A stretch of 64,000 bases of DNA from Sipunculus nudus (lineage: Eukaryota > Annelida > Sipuncula > Golfingiida > Sipunculidae), in NCBI GenBank assembly GCA_026874595.1, contig CM049320.1, positions 25,086,214 to 25,150,213 on the forward strand. The letters are read 5' to 3'. Shown piece by piece: positions 21,482 through 33,073 of this stretch (its first letter is position 1; the number at the start of each line of letters is the position of its first letter). Both the position numbers and the translations under genes were made by a program. The notes under the pieces were generated by a model. The model saw only the letters and a list, made by a program, of their open reading frames with translations. It was not told where the DNA came from and searched no databases.

Positions 21482-21965
21482 AGTTTACAAGGAATCGTTC
21501 CGACCCGACATACAAAATGTGTAAGTTACAAAGTTATTCCTACTAAGCTGCGTCCTGTACCCAAAGGAAGATAATAATTGATAGTTTATGTAATTGAGGT
21601 TTATAGTTTTGAAAATATGGCCAAAATGATATGTTGTATAGGATCCAGTGCAGCGCCCCCTAATGGCCATATTCCAAAAATGAAAATTACTTTTGAGGTA
21701 ATATTGTAACACATAGGATGTACCAGTTTCAAAAGGATTGCAACTGTGGCCTGTAGAATGCTATCTGTAAGACGCAAGAACCGGCAAGCTGGCGAAATGG
21801 AGGACAACTGACAAACAGACAGACAGACTGACAAAGTGACACACGGTTGAAACTAGATGACTTGTCCAGGTTATGAAGAAGATCCAGAGAAAGAAATAAG
21901 CTACATGTTATGTAAATAAGGTTTATACTTTCGGAGATATAGCCCAAAAAGTTATATCTTATAGT
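20990..21965 (-). repeat. Tandem array of the ~300-bp GTCTGTCTG family, inverted
   Basis: Inverse of the 3.8-5.0 kb array: GCAGGCGAAATTGAGGACAG then CTGACAAACAGACAGAC at about 21,220, again at about 21,790, with AGCGCCCCCTAATGGCCAT at 21,652. A (TA)n tract interrupts it. Confidence 0.75.
21432..21478 (+). repeat. (TA)n microsatellite
   Basis: About 47 bases of perfect TA dinucleotides. Open frames over it read as alternating Tyr/Ile and are not genes. Confidence 0.95.
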
Positions 21966-21969
21966 TGTT

Positions 21970-23960
21970 TAACTTTATTCATTGAATTCAGTCTATGATT
22001 ATTATTATCGTTCACTGCCTTTGAAGTCTATTCAAATTAACTGGAACAGAAACAAACTTTTTGTACTAATGACTGCTTGGTCTTACCTCCGCTTGAAACT
22101 CCAGCAGTACCGAAAAAATAGTCTTCAGGTAAAACTTATGCTGCAGAGATGATTTATATAGTATGCGGAGTACCACGTGGCACATCAAGCAGAACACGCA
22201 GAAAATATATTGACATACCATGTGATAAGGGAGCGGGAGTGCACCTACGCTTTTATAATCTGATACTCTCCATAAATCTGCGTTACCCACTTTAAGTTCA
22301 AACATGTACATTCATTATCATGGTCCTCATGCGCGGTCATGCACTGCAGTCGTACCTTATCTCCTTTGTTTTAACCGCTGCTTTGAAACGCTCAGAGGCG
22401 ACTGGCATGCGATGGTCAGGCTCAGGCTCCCGGCGACTCTGTGGATCGAAAGGCAGTCGCGGGAACTAAGAGCCATAAATGCCTAAATTAACTGTATACA
22501 GTGCTATGTTCTAGATGTTCAGGAAGTCCACTGATATTGCAGATGAAACACCGAATGTGCCGAAAATTCAAATAATCAGTTTTTTTAGACAATTTCTATG
22601 CATGACACCCGTTGACCCCTCCCTACAAAAAATCCTAGATCCGCGCCTGTAAGACAGACCTATTTTTATCTCACTGTCGCAATAATATCAAACTTGCATG
22701 TCAATAAGCAAGTGAATTGTCTTTCTTAAACTATGTATATTGAGTTTCTGTTATAGAAACACTATCTTTTAGCGCTTTAATACGCGTGGATGGCACCTGT
22801 ATATATTATTCAGAAATGCATGCATAACGTCTGTGCATACTTTTGTTTTAACTTTGTCTAGCTAACATCCAACTCAGAGTTCAAACTTCCACATAAGTAC
22901 GTTCTCATAAATGATATATACGGTCTTGACAAACACACACATATATATATATGTGTCTGTGTCTGTGTCCTGTTCTCTTTGAAATGTTCGAAGAGAACGT
23001 GGGCCACATACGTTCGTTCACGGTGCCCTAAAGCACGGTTCTCCTACGACCTTCGAGAACGTGGTGAACCTGAAAGAGAGACTAAGTGTAATATGTGAAG
23101 TAAAAAGTAGCAAGTAACAAGTTCTAAAATGACTCTTAAAACAACCTCCTGTAGAGTGTAGTGGAGACTTGAGTGTTTCTTACAATAGTCTGCCTGTAAC
23201 TCTCACGGTGTCCCTTAGATCATTTGTATAAATTTCATATGTATGTTAAAGATCACACGCTTGAGTGTTTGATTACATTTCCGTTTCAACAGATAAAAAG
23301 AGCTTTGCAGTTCACGGGATTTATGTTCCTTTTGTCAATCTACTCATCATGTAGCAACAGCCCTATCTGCATGTAGTACCTATTTTAAATCAATGAACAT
23401 AATGTAACATGTATGTATTGTAAACTGATAAAACTAAACTATCCAAGATGCATAGACGTGCAGAATTTTAGGTTGCTGCTCCAGAGATATGTGAATATAC
23501 GTACTGGTGGACGTCATGTAAAAAGGATTGTAGGTGGCGCCACCAGTTTTCGTTAGGCACCAGTTCCCATATGATCCTATAAGGATTCCTAATTTCGGAA
23601 ACTTCAATCAATCCGCTTTGAGGATTTTTCTAGAAACCACAGAGATGGAGGCTGAACACGCGTGAAATCAAAGGGATCCATGATATTTCGTTTCGGTGAC
23701 ATGAATTATATCAATCATGTGTATGATAAATACAAAATCACTCCAAAATTATCAATATCACAATTACTGTTAAAGCAATTGCACGAAACTATAGCCTGCT
23801 TCAGAGAGAGAAATATCTGAATAAGTCCAACTGCAACAAATTTTACCCTAAATTAGGTCATTATATCATTATATCAGAATATGGCAAAGTCTCCACAGGA
23901 ATAAGGCCATTCATTCTAATTTAAGAAGCAGCAATAAAAATTATAATATGATTTATAGCT
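21970..23960. other. No gene seen; short mobile-element traces
   Basis: CCTAGATCCGCGCCTGTAAG at 22,632 resembles the inverse of the GGGGCGGATTTAGGATAT end at 35,092, a motif common at the ends of short invertebrate transposons. GGTGGCGCCACCAG at 23,533 is shared with the 46.5-47.7 kb array. No exon supported. Confidence 0.4.
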
Positions 23961-23964
23961 TTAT

Positions 23965-25320
23965 ACGTTTATATTTTGCCCCACTGGTGGCGCCCGGTGA
24001 AATTTTTTTTCCACTTGTGTACAGGTGTAGGCAAACTGTTTAAGAACGAAATATTGGCATTTATCATTATATACTTGGAGAAAAACACTATTGGGCCAAA
24101 AAAATTAATTAAAAGGTATGGTTCTCAGTCACCGCAAGCGTCAAATTTAATCTTCCGCATCAACATTTTTATTCTGACTTTCATCTTCAAGGAGATAAAA
24201 TATTACAATTTTGATACGATTTCCTTTGTTATGTAGTGCTTTTACCTGTTTAGCAAAAAAACCCTGCTATTTTCATGCTTTTCCCTGATCATATGACATT
24301 TTTATCTAAACATACAAAAAAAGGTCAAAAATAAAATAGCGCCCGCCCGCAGTGATTTCTGAAAAAAAAGTGCCCGAGAACCATACTTTTTTTGCCTTAT
24401 ATGTAATTGTAACATACCTGATATGTGAATAAGTCCCTTAAAGTGAACACTGTATACAAGTATCTTATGGGAACACAGCGCCAAAACGTCTTTCAATATT
24501 GTCTCCTATTGAAAGAAGTGACACATACGGACGATACTTTGTCGAGTACGGTAAAGGTGCACGGCTTCCTTGGTTGTGTTTAAACAATGTGCCGCGTGAC
24601 ATGATTGAGGACCCTGGAATTTGTACCGTGACTCGGTGACCCTACGGTGGTAGGAAGCCTAAAGAAAAAGAGGGATCAAATACCTACGTCGTTAAAATCT
24701 ATGAATAAAAAATAAATTTATTGACGGCAAGAGGCTTCCCGCGATGGTTTGGAGATAGCAAACTTGTAGTTTTTATCCACATACTATAAGGCTTGGAACT
24801 TTGTATCTAGGACTACAGGTTTAAATGTCTTGTACACGGTGCACCGGTGGCGTTCCTGTGTGCTCGTGTAAAACAGTGATGGCTGGTCCCGGGGGTTACA
24901 CCCGGATACCGTGGGGTTGTTCGGGATAATGTAGGTTGCGCCATATCTATATTATAATTGGCGGAGGTAGTACCCGACCTATGTAACGATATTCACGATG
25001 TGGCCACGACTGTATGGGAATGCCCGTTTTATTTTCTAGAACCGTGGGACACGGTGCCAAATATGTCATAAGGGGATAATTTTCAATTTTTTTCTCAACA
25101 AATCCGAAGAAACTTGCCTGTATTTCCCGAAGGGGGCTACCGCAATGCGGTCTACAAGAAAGCATGTGAACATGAAAGACGACCCACGTCACGCGGACCT
25201 CTCCCAACGCTAGAACGGGTGATATGCTGCTTTATATACATAATACTCTAACACCCAAGCAATCAATTCACAGCCAATGTCAGTGATGTCCGAAAAAATT
25301 AATTATGAAAATGTAAAAAA
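23965..25320 (+). repeat. Duplicated block, copy 2 (with a MITE inserted)
   Basis: Paralogous to 19,826-20,905, with about 310 extra bases at 24,092-24,401 where copy 1 is continuous (near 19,950). Neither copy holds a recognisable gene. A minus-strand frame containing PLMTY is open in both. Confidence 0.85.
24094..24401. mobile_element. ~308-bp MITE inserted in duplicated block copy 2
   Basis: Ends GGCCAAAAAAATTAATTAAA then AGGTATGGTTCTC, and GAGAACCATACTTTTTTTGCC, are inverted. The paralogous empty site near 19,950 fixes the boundaries to a few bases. Confidence 0.75.
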
Positions 25321-25609
25321 TACCCTTTTCGTTACTGTCGTTACTGTGCGTGATGCTTCTAAACAAACTTAAGTACAGATATGATGCCAGTTATTCGGCA
25401 GGTGACCCATTTCTTCTTCATTATTATGTCAAACCACAAAATATGTTTAATAAAGGAAGAGAATTTGAAAGAAGAGAATGTTGAAAGGGGAAAGAAATAA
25501 TCTTACTTGAAAGCCAGGTCGCTGGAAATAAATATCTTGTACACACCCGCAACAATTTCACTTTCACCTGACTCGTAGCAAGCGTCAGATGAAAAAGTCA
25601 TTTTAGGCC

Positions 25610-25936
25610 AAAAAAGGTTGGTTTCTAAGGCAATTTTATTTTTTCAAAAGTCAGTGCGCGAGGGCGATATATTTACATTTTTTGTATGTTTTGATAAAAA
25701 TGTCATATGATCAGGGAAAATCATAGTAATAACAAAATGTATTTTATTAACAGGAAAAGGCACTACATAACAAACGAAATCTGATCAAAGTTCTATTATT
25801 TTATCTTCTTGCAAGAAATTTCCGAGTAGCTGGAGCTCAAAGTTTCTTTTAAAAATTATAATAAAAATGTTTGACGGGGGTTAAAATTGACGCGCGCGGT
25901 TCCTGAGAACCATACCTCTTATTTTGTTGGCCCAAT
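25610..25936. mobile_element. Second copy of the same MITE, opposite orientation
   Basis: Ends AGGCCAAAAAAGGTTGGTTTCT and GAGAACCATACCTCTTATTT then TGTTGGCCC. The interior GATAAAAATGTCATATGATC is the inverse of TGATCATATGACATTTTTATC in the 24.1 kb copy. Confidence 0.75.
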
Positions 25937-26210
25937 GAACACGTGTAATACATATGTGACGGATCCTCATGGGACAGATAACCCACATACATGTATTCAG
26001 GGACATGCCCCACTTCAGTTGAGCTATTTTCGAAATGCAAAGTGAAGTTCGAAGTATACACATTATTATAGTATATGAATAACTTCACAGCCTTATTCTT
26101 AAGAGTTCGGCGTTTTTTGTCTAATATACCAGAAAACACGACGAACGTGACATATTCTTTGTCAATGTTGGTCAATGATGGGTTGGGTGTAATACGAATT
26201 TATCTAATCA

Positions 26211-26236
26211 TATATATATATATATATAATATATAT

Positions 26237-26307
<71 letters not shown>
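26211..26307 (+). repeat. (TA)n microsatellite left of the palindrome
   Basis: Nearly uninterrupted TA dinucleotides with two one-base phase breaks. Abuts the palindrome at 26,308. Confidence 0.95.
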
Positions 26308-26310
<3 letters not shown>

Positions 26311-26473
26311 AGTGGTAAAGCCGTGTAAATATGTAGTTGAAATGTGGGTAAAAAATAACCACCTGACGAAGAAGCCTGTGCGCTCACACGAGCTTTCTAA
26401 GCGCACAGGCTTCTTTGTCAGGTGGTTATTTTTTACCCACATTTCAACTACATATTTACACGGCTTTACCACT

Positions 26474-26476
<3 letters not shown>
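26308..26476. repeat. Near-perfect palindrome: 77-base arms, 15-base centre
   Basis: The left arm (26,308-26,384, ACAAGTGGTAAAGCCGTG...) and right arm (26,400-26,476, ...CACGGCTTTACCACTTGT) are complementary with one mismatch. (TA)n tracts lie on both sides and extend the self-complementarity. No coding content. Confidence 0.95.
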
Positions 26477-26539
<63 letters not shown>

Positions 26540-26550
26540 AATATATAATA
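26477..26550 (+). repeat. (TA)n microsatellite right of the palindrome
   Basis: TA dinucleotides with minor interruptions near the right end. Confidence 0.9.
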
Positions 26551-26599
26551 TTACAAGAAATAATAAAAACTAATATCGCAATTAGTTGATTTAAGTCAC

Positions 26600-26621
26600 C
26601 TGATGAGCCGATGAGGCGAAA
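26600..26621 (+). ncRNA. Hammerhead-ribozyme-like core
   Basis: CTGATGA (26,600-26,606), a GCC/GGC stem around a GATGA loop, then GAAA (26,618-26,621): the two conserved core boxes of a hammerhead with stem II between them. A CCGA...TCGG hairpin follows, but the base expected to be U before the cleavage site is A, and stem I is not convincing. Flanked by (TA)n on both sides. Family knowledge: type I hammerheads occur in Penelope-like elements and retrozymes. Confidence 0.45.
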
Positions 26622-27114
26622 CCGACGCTAGTAATTCGGATTCATCACATACCTTAATATATATATATATAACTGAAATGTAAATCTTTAATGATAATGC
26701 GCCTTCCCCTGACAATGTGTTATACTGTACATATGTTATTTCCAAATTCATTATATGTAATTTAATGTACTGTATTAGCATTTGTAACATGGCCTTGCGG
26801 AAGATCTTACACGGTCTGAACAAGTCAACCAAAATAAAGATTTTTCTTAATATATGAAAAATATAAAGTTGGGCGTGTGATGCATAAATAATATCCCATT
26901 CTTTCGCGAATTCCGGTTACGGGGGAAGTCGGTGGGGGGAATATCGGGTGTTATACTTATGAGAAAGTCATAAACCAGATCTTCCTCAAGCATGCGCACT
27001 AAGCGTCACAGTCTTCAAATGTGTTAGGGTCAAAGGAGAAATCAGCGCAGGTTTTTGTGTAGGGTCTCGGATAAAAACAAGACTTCCACACTGTCCTCTC
27101 GACTAAAGATAAGG

Positions 27115-27116
<2 letters not shown>

Positions 27117-27184
<68 letters not shown>

Positions 27185-27186
27185 TA
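27117..27186 (+). repeat. (TA)n microsatellite
   Basis: TA dinucleotides with one TTTA interruption. Confidence 0.95.
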
Positions 27187-27780
27187 CTAGTGATGTGCCA
27201 ATATATCGATAATTGGTCGTGTGTTCTTTCATAATCGATTATTTTGGTTGCATGGGTGCATATTTGATCAGAAACGATTATGTGTGCATATTATCAAGAT
27301 AAAGTACTCTTATCCTGTCAAATATATAAGAACATTGTACAGAACAACATTAACACTGAACCTTTCATGTGCAATTGGTAAGTGTTGCACATATTGTTAT
27401 AATAGCACCGCAACATGAAACGCATTCCATTGTATTGTGGGCGTACTTGTCAACTTAATTGTCACACACTCAAGCTGCTAAAAGAGCTATCTGTTTTTGA
27501 TTTTGGCTTGTTGAGAGCGTGCTTGAAGCTGCACTGGGTAAACATGTGTAGGCTGATATTAAGTCGGGAGTGTCATGATAAGATGCATGAGCAAACTTGA
27601 TTTAAATGCCATCGACACCGCAAACTCATGTGTGTGAATGTAAAAAGGCCAGTGACACAGTGTCCAAACACACACAACCCCCCTCCCCCCCCCCACACAC
27701 ATATATACATATATATTTAATTATACATATATAACATATATATAGATGAAGCAAATTTTGTCGTATACGCGTATTCGTAG

Positions 27781-27810
27781 TTTCGCGCAACATGTTGTTG
27801 CACTCATCAG
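27781..27810 (-). ncRNA. Second hammerhead-ribozyme-like core
   Basis: The minus strand reads CTGATGA (27,810-27,804), a 7-bp stem GTGCAAC/GTTGCGC (one G-U) around AACAT, then GAAAC. A TACG...CGTA hairpin follows. It lies next to a (TA)n tract at 27,824. Stem I and the cleavage site were not resolved. Confidence 0.45.
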
Positions 27811-27819
27811 GTAAGAATG

Positions 27820-27823
<4 letters not shown>

Positions 27824-27876
<53 letters not shown>

Positions 27877-27905
27877 AGAGAGAGAGAGAGAGAGAGAGGG
27901 AGGGA
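27824..27905 (+). repeat. (TA)n followed by (GA)n microsatellite
   Basis: (TA)n to about 27,872, then AAAG(AG)n to about 27,900. Confidence 0.95.
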
Positions 27906-28763
27906 GAGGGAGCTTCCGCTCGAGGAAATATTAATACATATCGAGTGTCACGGTTACACCAATTTATCTTAACCAGAGTATTACCCAGTCAATGAGAATA
28001 AGGAAAAGGTTAAGCAGGAAGATTAATGAGACAGGCTTGTCTCAGGCGACTTGACGCCCGTGGGTGATAAATGACCTGTCCTGGCATTTTATTGTACATG
28101 TAACCTTGCACGTATACATATATCCGCCTGGACTTTGTCTTGGATTGTGTTTGGTTCTACGTCCTTGAATGCTGGTTATAAAACATTTAATATGGCTGAT
28201 ATCTGAAATGGGTATATATATATGTGTGTTTGTGATCTGCGAGAATGCAGTCTTTCCTCCGCGGTCACACAGCGCTCTATGTTTAGTAACAGATACATAT
28301 CCGTTATTATTAAGTATGTGATGGCCACTGTATTGCAAAATTGGTTTTATTACCTCTATAAACTACCTGTAGACTTACCTCCTTACGGGAAAGCTTTAGT
28401 ATAACATGTGTATGTATATGAGCATGGTATCGATAATTCCATATTTAAATGCGTTGCATTGTCTTGATATTTATTGCACTTTAAAATGGTTGAAGGATGT
28501 ATTGAAGGGTATCAAATGTTTTGTGCTTAACACGTGTAATGAAAGTCCTTTTTATTATTGATATGTATTTAGTTATGTATTTAATGCGCAGTTTGCCATG
28601 TCGATACCCGAGTGCTACACGGCATTTATATTGTTGCACATTTTCTCACGTCTACAGGCATTAAACTTGGTCAACCACTTCGTGTTCTCGTCTTGGAGCC
28701 CGCCATTTCCCGAACCCACTCACAAGCCTGGGAAAGGTTTAAGCCGACCCACACACGCCCGGT

Positions 28764-28768
<5 letters not shown>

Positions 28769-28808
<40 letters not shown>
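28769..28808 (+). repeat. (TA)n microsatellite
   Basis: Perfect TA tract of about 40 bases. Confidence 0.95.
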
Positions 28809-28811
<3 letters not shown>

Positions 28812-29074
28812 GTGGGTTATTTTCAATTATCCTACATTTATCACATGTATTTGAAAATGCAGGCCCTTCAAGGAAACACGATTTGTTATCATACGACATG
28901 GTTCAGATGATATCTGACTCAATAGAAGATGTTTCCACCCGCATTTGTCCATATCTGCACGAATACTGCCGATAGAGCTATATTTACCGGTATGCTATAA
29001 ACATACTTAATATATATATATATATATAGATAGATATATAAACTAATGCTGATAAAGTACATTACATACAACTG

Positions 29075-29173
29075 ATATTTGGATAAGGGTTACTGTAAGC
29101 TAATAAAGTGAAAAGTCCATTACAAACAATGAATATTCACTTTATTAGCTTACAGTAACCCTTATCCAAATAT
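29075..29173. repeat. Perfect palindrome: 38-base arms, 23-base centre
   Basis: The left arm 29,075-29,112 (ATATTTGGATAAGGGTTACT...) is the exact inverse of 29,136-29,173. The centre is AAGTCCATTACAAACAATGAATA. Non-coding. Confidence 0.95.
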
Positions 29174-29559
29174 TTGAACTCCCATTTACCTGGCACACAT
29201 ACCATTCAAATTAGTTTATAGTCACATTAAACTCAACAGCGCGTAACGAAGAGCCTACACACATGTAAAAGACACACACATGTATATGGGAAATAGAAAT
29301 GTTACCCATATTAACCAGCAGCCCCGGACGCACTTCTCGTGTTTGTAATTACAGTGGTTGCCAATAAATATTTCTCCAATGCGGGATATCACCAATGGAG
29401 TCTCTTGTGTAAATGGAGGAAAAAATCCACTGGCTGGCACAGCAGGAGGTAAATTTATGCAGGCAAGCGTGATTCAGCAAGACTCAGCACTGTCTTATCA
29501 GACCATCCCCACTATATTAGCTTATATAAGGGCTATCGACTCTTGCAATTAATTAATTT

Positions 29560-29890
29560 TGTTGGTATGCTGGTCAAGCTCACTTGGTTTCGAAATCGGC
29601 CAAGAACTTGGTAGAAACGATTTGTGTACCAAATTTGAGGACAAAATGCGAATCGCTTCAAAAGTTATGGGGTTCACAACAAATTTACATTTCGGCAGAT
29701 TTGACCTTGAAGATGAAGGCCAAGGTCACCGGTTCCTAGTTTTTGGTAGGAACCATGAGTTTTCGGAGGAAAATATGCAACCCTTCAAAAGGTATTGCGT
29801 TCACAAGATATCCTTAAGACGACGACGACGCCGACGACGACACAGAAAACAACAGGTGTCCCCTGGAGGTGGGGGGGGGGGGGGAGACAT
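29560..29890 (+). repeat. Probable dispersed repeat with G run
   Basis: Phrases such as CCAAATTTGAGGACAAAATG and TTTGACCTTGAAGATGAAGG are low-complexity purine-rich text like that in the tandem arrays, ending in CGACGACG and a G run. The 134-codon open frame here has no domain and ends in poly-Arg/poly-Gly, so I do not call a gene. Confidence 0.45.
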
Positions 29891-29999
29891 TATTAAAAAT
29901 CCCTGTGTTTTAATTTGTGTGTTTAGTTTAATAATCACGATATACAGCCTTTTTTTATTTTGAAACCCTCACAAATCATATATTTCCATGTTCTTCTGA

Positions 30000-31490
30000 A
30001 TATATCACTATTTCAGCTTAAAAAAATACTGTTCAGATGACATATATTAACAACTACATATATTTAATATGCTATCTTATGGACAAAGTAATGTCCTGCT
30101 ACCTTAAACCTTTAAACTGATTTACGTCATAGATAATGCTCAAATCCGTCCGGCAAATTAACATAACATCTCAAACCCTATAGCCTATGTAGGGCCAAAT
30201 TTTACGACTTGGACCCTCCCCCCCCCCCCCCCACCCCATATCACATCGCAGATTCACGTGGCCCCTCTCGGATTAAGCCCACAGTTCTCGTATGGCTGCA
30301 ACCAAGCGTGACCTGCGTACAATCATATAAAAAATGATGTTATTACAAGATCCATTGCACTAGAATATTGATTCGTGTATACTTACTCGGGTACTGGCTC
30401 GCTGACACACTAGTTGTCGTTCTGTTCGCAGGGGGAGTTGTGAGGAAAAGTGGGCACAGAAGCCGGGCTCACCTCGTTTATCCCTTTCTGGTCAAGTTGG
30501 ACGTCAGTAAAAACCCAATGAGGGGGCGTCTCAACTGAGCGGTGTGATAAAAAAACTCAGCCTTTACTCTAACTGCAGATCTGATCTACTGATACAGGCC
30601 TATATATATATACACACACAGCCAGCCATAAACAACCCACGTGACTTTGATAGGCCTATTTAACCCGTGATACGACGTGTTGTATTGTAAATGGAGAGGG
30701 TGCCCGCACTGTATGTAAATCCGTAACGCTATTTACTGCAGCATAAATAAAGTGACCAAGCGGTCACGCCGCTCAGCCATGAAACATTTCAAGCACATTA
30801 AACAGATTTCACCTTTTGAAAGTGCTTTGAATATTTATGGTATTTATTAAAGTTATAATTAAGAAACCCGGTAAAAAAGGTGGTTGTAGCGACAAATGGG
30901 AGGAGCGATAGCTTATTTTAATCGGACTGAAGTTGATTAGGTTAATTTTATATAAATTTTAATATGATTAATGTGAATATGGATTTAATTTTTCCACACA
31001 TTTATCTTCTTCATGTGTCAACCAATAATTTAATCAGTACCCTTTGCTATTGATCATTCTTTCATCTCAAACCAAGGCGGGCAGGCTTTCATGCGGCATA
31101 AAATTTGACACTGAGAAGCACTAATATAAATGCACCAGCGGTATACCAATAATTTCGATATCCGACATGAGACAGCCGTTTTTTTAGAGTGTACGCAAAA
31201 TGACAGCCTCGTGAGACATTTCTCGAAACTGTTATAAAAAGCCTGCATGACAAAGTTCAATAAGGACGCGGGCATGCGACACGGAAGGACTCAGAGGACA
31301 GCGTTCACACGAGAATGTATCTGCGGATGGATTTTGGTGGCAACGGGACGTGTATTGGAAAATTTAAAGCGGAATAACTCTTATTTTGGACCGTGCCCAA
31401 ATCCTCAAATTATAGTATGTCCCCTACAGAAAAGGGACTTTCTGTCTGTGTCACTGTTTTCAGAAAGCACTGCCTCCAGTGGCTACATTT
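30000..31490. other. No gene seen
   Basis: AT-rich sequence with one C run at about 30,217. No exon-like or RNA-like feature could be supported. Confidence 0.35.
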
Positions 31491-31496
31491 CGTGAA

Positions 31497-31606
31497 GGAG
31501 TTTTGCGCAAGTTATCACTGGTTATATCAGTGGAGGCTTGATTAAGCGTAAGGAGTTTTGCGCAAGTTATCACTGGTTATATCAGTGGAGGCTTGATTAA
31601 GCGTAA
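31497..31606 (+). repeat. Exact 55-bp tandem duplication
   Basis: GGAGTTTTGCGCAAGTTATC ... GATTAAGCGTAA occurs twice without a difference, at 31,497 and 31,552. Confidence 0.95.
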
Positions 31607-31971
31607 AGAGTTGATCGGTGTAAAATCATAACCCGGCGTTGGCGGAGGTATGCGCTCTATGACTACAATCTGGTTAGAATATTCAAAGAGGCTTCTACAT
31701 AATGGACTAACATACTCTAATTTACTGTGGTCCTAGTTTAGGGGACGTTTTTTATCACAGTTTTTATAGTAACAGTGTGTACGGTTCAGATTAATGTTAG
31801 ATACTGGAAAATTCTTGAATGTGTTGCACTTTCATATATTACAGAAGCATTTTCGCAAATGTTTCAACATTTACTGAAGAGAGGATTTGTTTAAGCTTAT
31901 TCAACCTGGTGAAAACAGAAAATCAGTCTGCAATATATTTAAGTGTGATCTAACAAACTTGAAAGCCAAAC

Positions 31972-32372
31972 CGGCTTATGTGGCTCAGGGGTAGAGCACA
32001 AAATCCAAGCCAGGAGATCGTGAATTCGAAACTCAGCCGAGGCGGTGATATTTTCCACGGTCGGCCCCCACTCAGCGTGAGTGCACTGCAGGCTTAATGG
32101 AAAAGTCGTGCCCTTGCAACGGCCGTTTTTATCTCACTAACGAGTGTGCCTTTCGGGAGTTCCTCATTGGTAGGAACCTGCAATGGGCACGATTTCACAA
32201 GCAGTGCCCACAGAGGCAGTAGTCATGTAGCCTAGTTGACATGAGGATATAAAATGAGAGGATAAAAAAAGTGTGTCACTGCCCTGTCACCTAGCCCGAA
32301 ACCGGAATGGAATTCTGCAGAGGTATATATACTTAGCTAGCATTAAAAATGGAGGCAGGTACCTCCAACAAA
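31972..32372 (+). mobile_element. tRNA-derived SINE, copy 2 (best preserved)
   Basis: A-box-like TGGCTCAGGGGTAGAGCA at 31,981-31,998 and B-box-like GAATTCGAAAC at 32,022. The body shares CGAGTGTGCCTTTCGGGAG, CTAGTTGACATGAGGATATA, CTGTCACCTAGCCCGAAAC and the TACCTCCAACAA tail with the other copies. Confidence 0.8.
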
Positions 32373-32784
32373 TAAAGATTATAGCCAAATGAGGTAGAGC
32401 TGTACAGGTGTAAAATTTGAGCGGTCTGAGTTGGCTGATAAGGCTAGCTCCGGGCGTCATCGATAACAAAACAAATTGATAGATCATGAAAAACACTTAT
32501 ATCACAAGACAAAAGCAAACAGACCGCCTACGAGTCACTCATTTACAATAGCTCATCATGTGATGGATTAACCTTCACTAAGCAGGTCAAGGGTGACCTT
32601 TGACAAGATTAATGCATTTTGAAAGAACAGCACGTTCACACGCTAAGCTATCATCATGAGACTTTAGTGATATCTGGAGGTAGCGTCGTTTATCGGAAAT
32701 AAAAGGTAACAAATAGAAACCAGATCAGTATAAGGTTAAAATGCGTATTTGCCCCCCCCCCCCCACGCACACACAGAAACACAA

Positions 32785-32818
<34 letters not shown>

Positions 32819-33073
32819 GTGTAAACATGGGGCCAAGCTCCTGCTGTGTAACATCAGGTAATCCTACAGATCCCCACCAAATAAACACAATAGCTACCTG
32901 GACCACGAAAACCTCAACGAACCCAGTAACCCAAACTTAATCCAACTATAGTTTAAACGGACTCAATTCACACTTGATCATTTTAGTTTGTACCTGAGGA
33001 GTGGGCCGGCTGGTAAGCTGAACTCACGAAACAGTACTGTAGTACATTATGAAATCAAGTATAATATTATATA

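Noticed and set aside
26200-26548. Open frames of 78-90 codons on both strands over the palindrome
   Set aside because: They are products of (TA)n reading as Tyr-Ile and of the palindrome reading alike on both strands.
29559-29963. 134-codon plus-strand frame
   Set aside because: No recognisable domain; it ends in poly-Arg and poly-Gly read from simple repeats, so it is treated as repeat-encoded.
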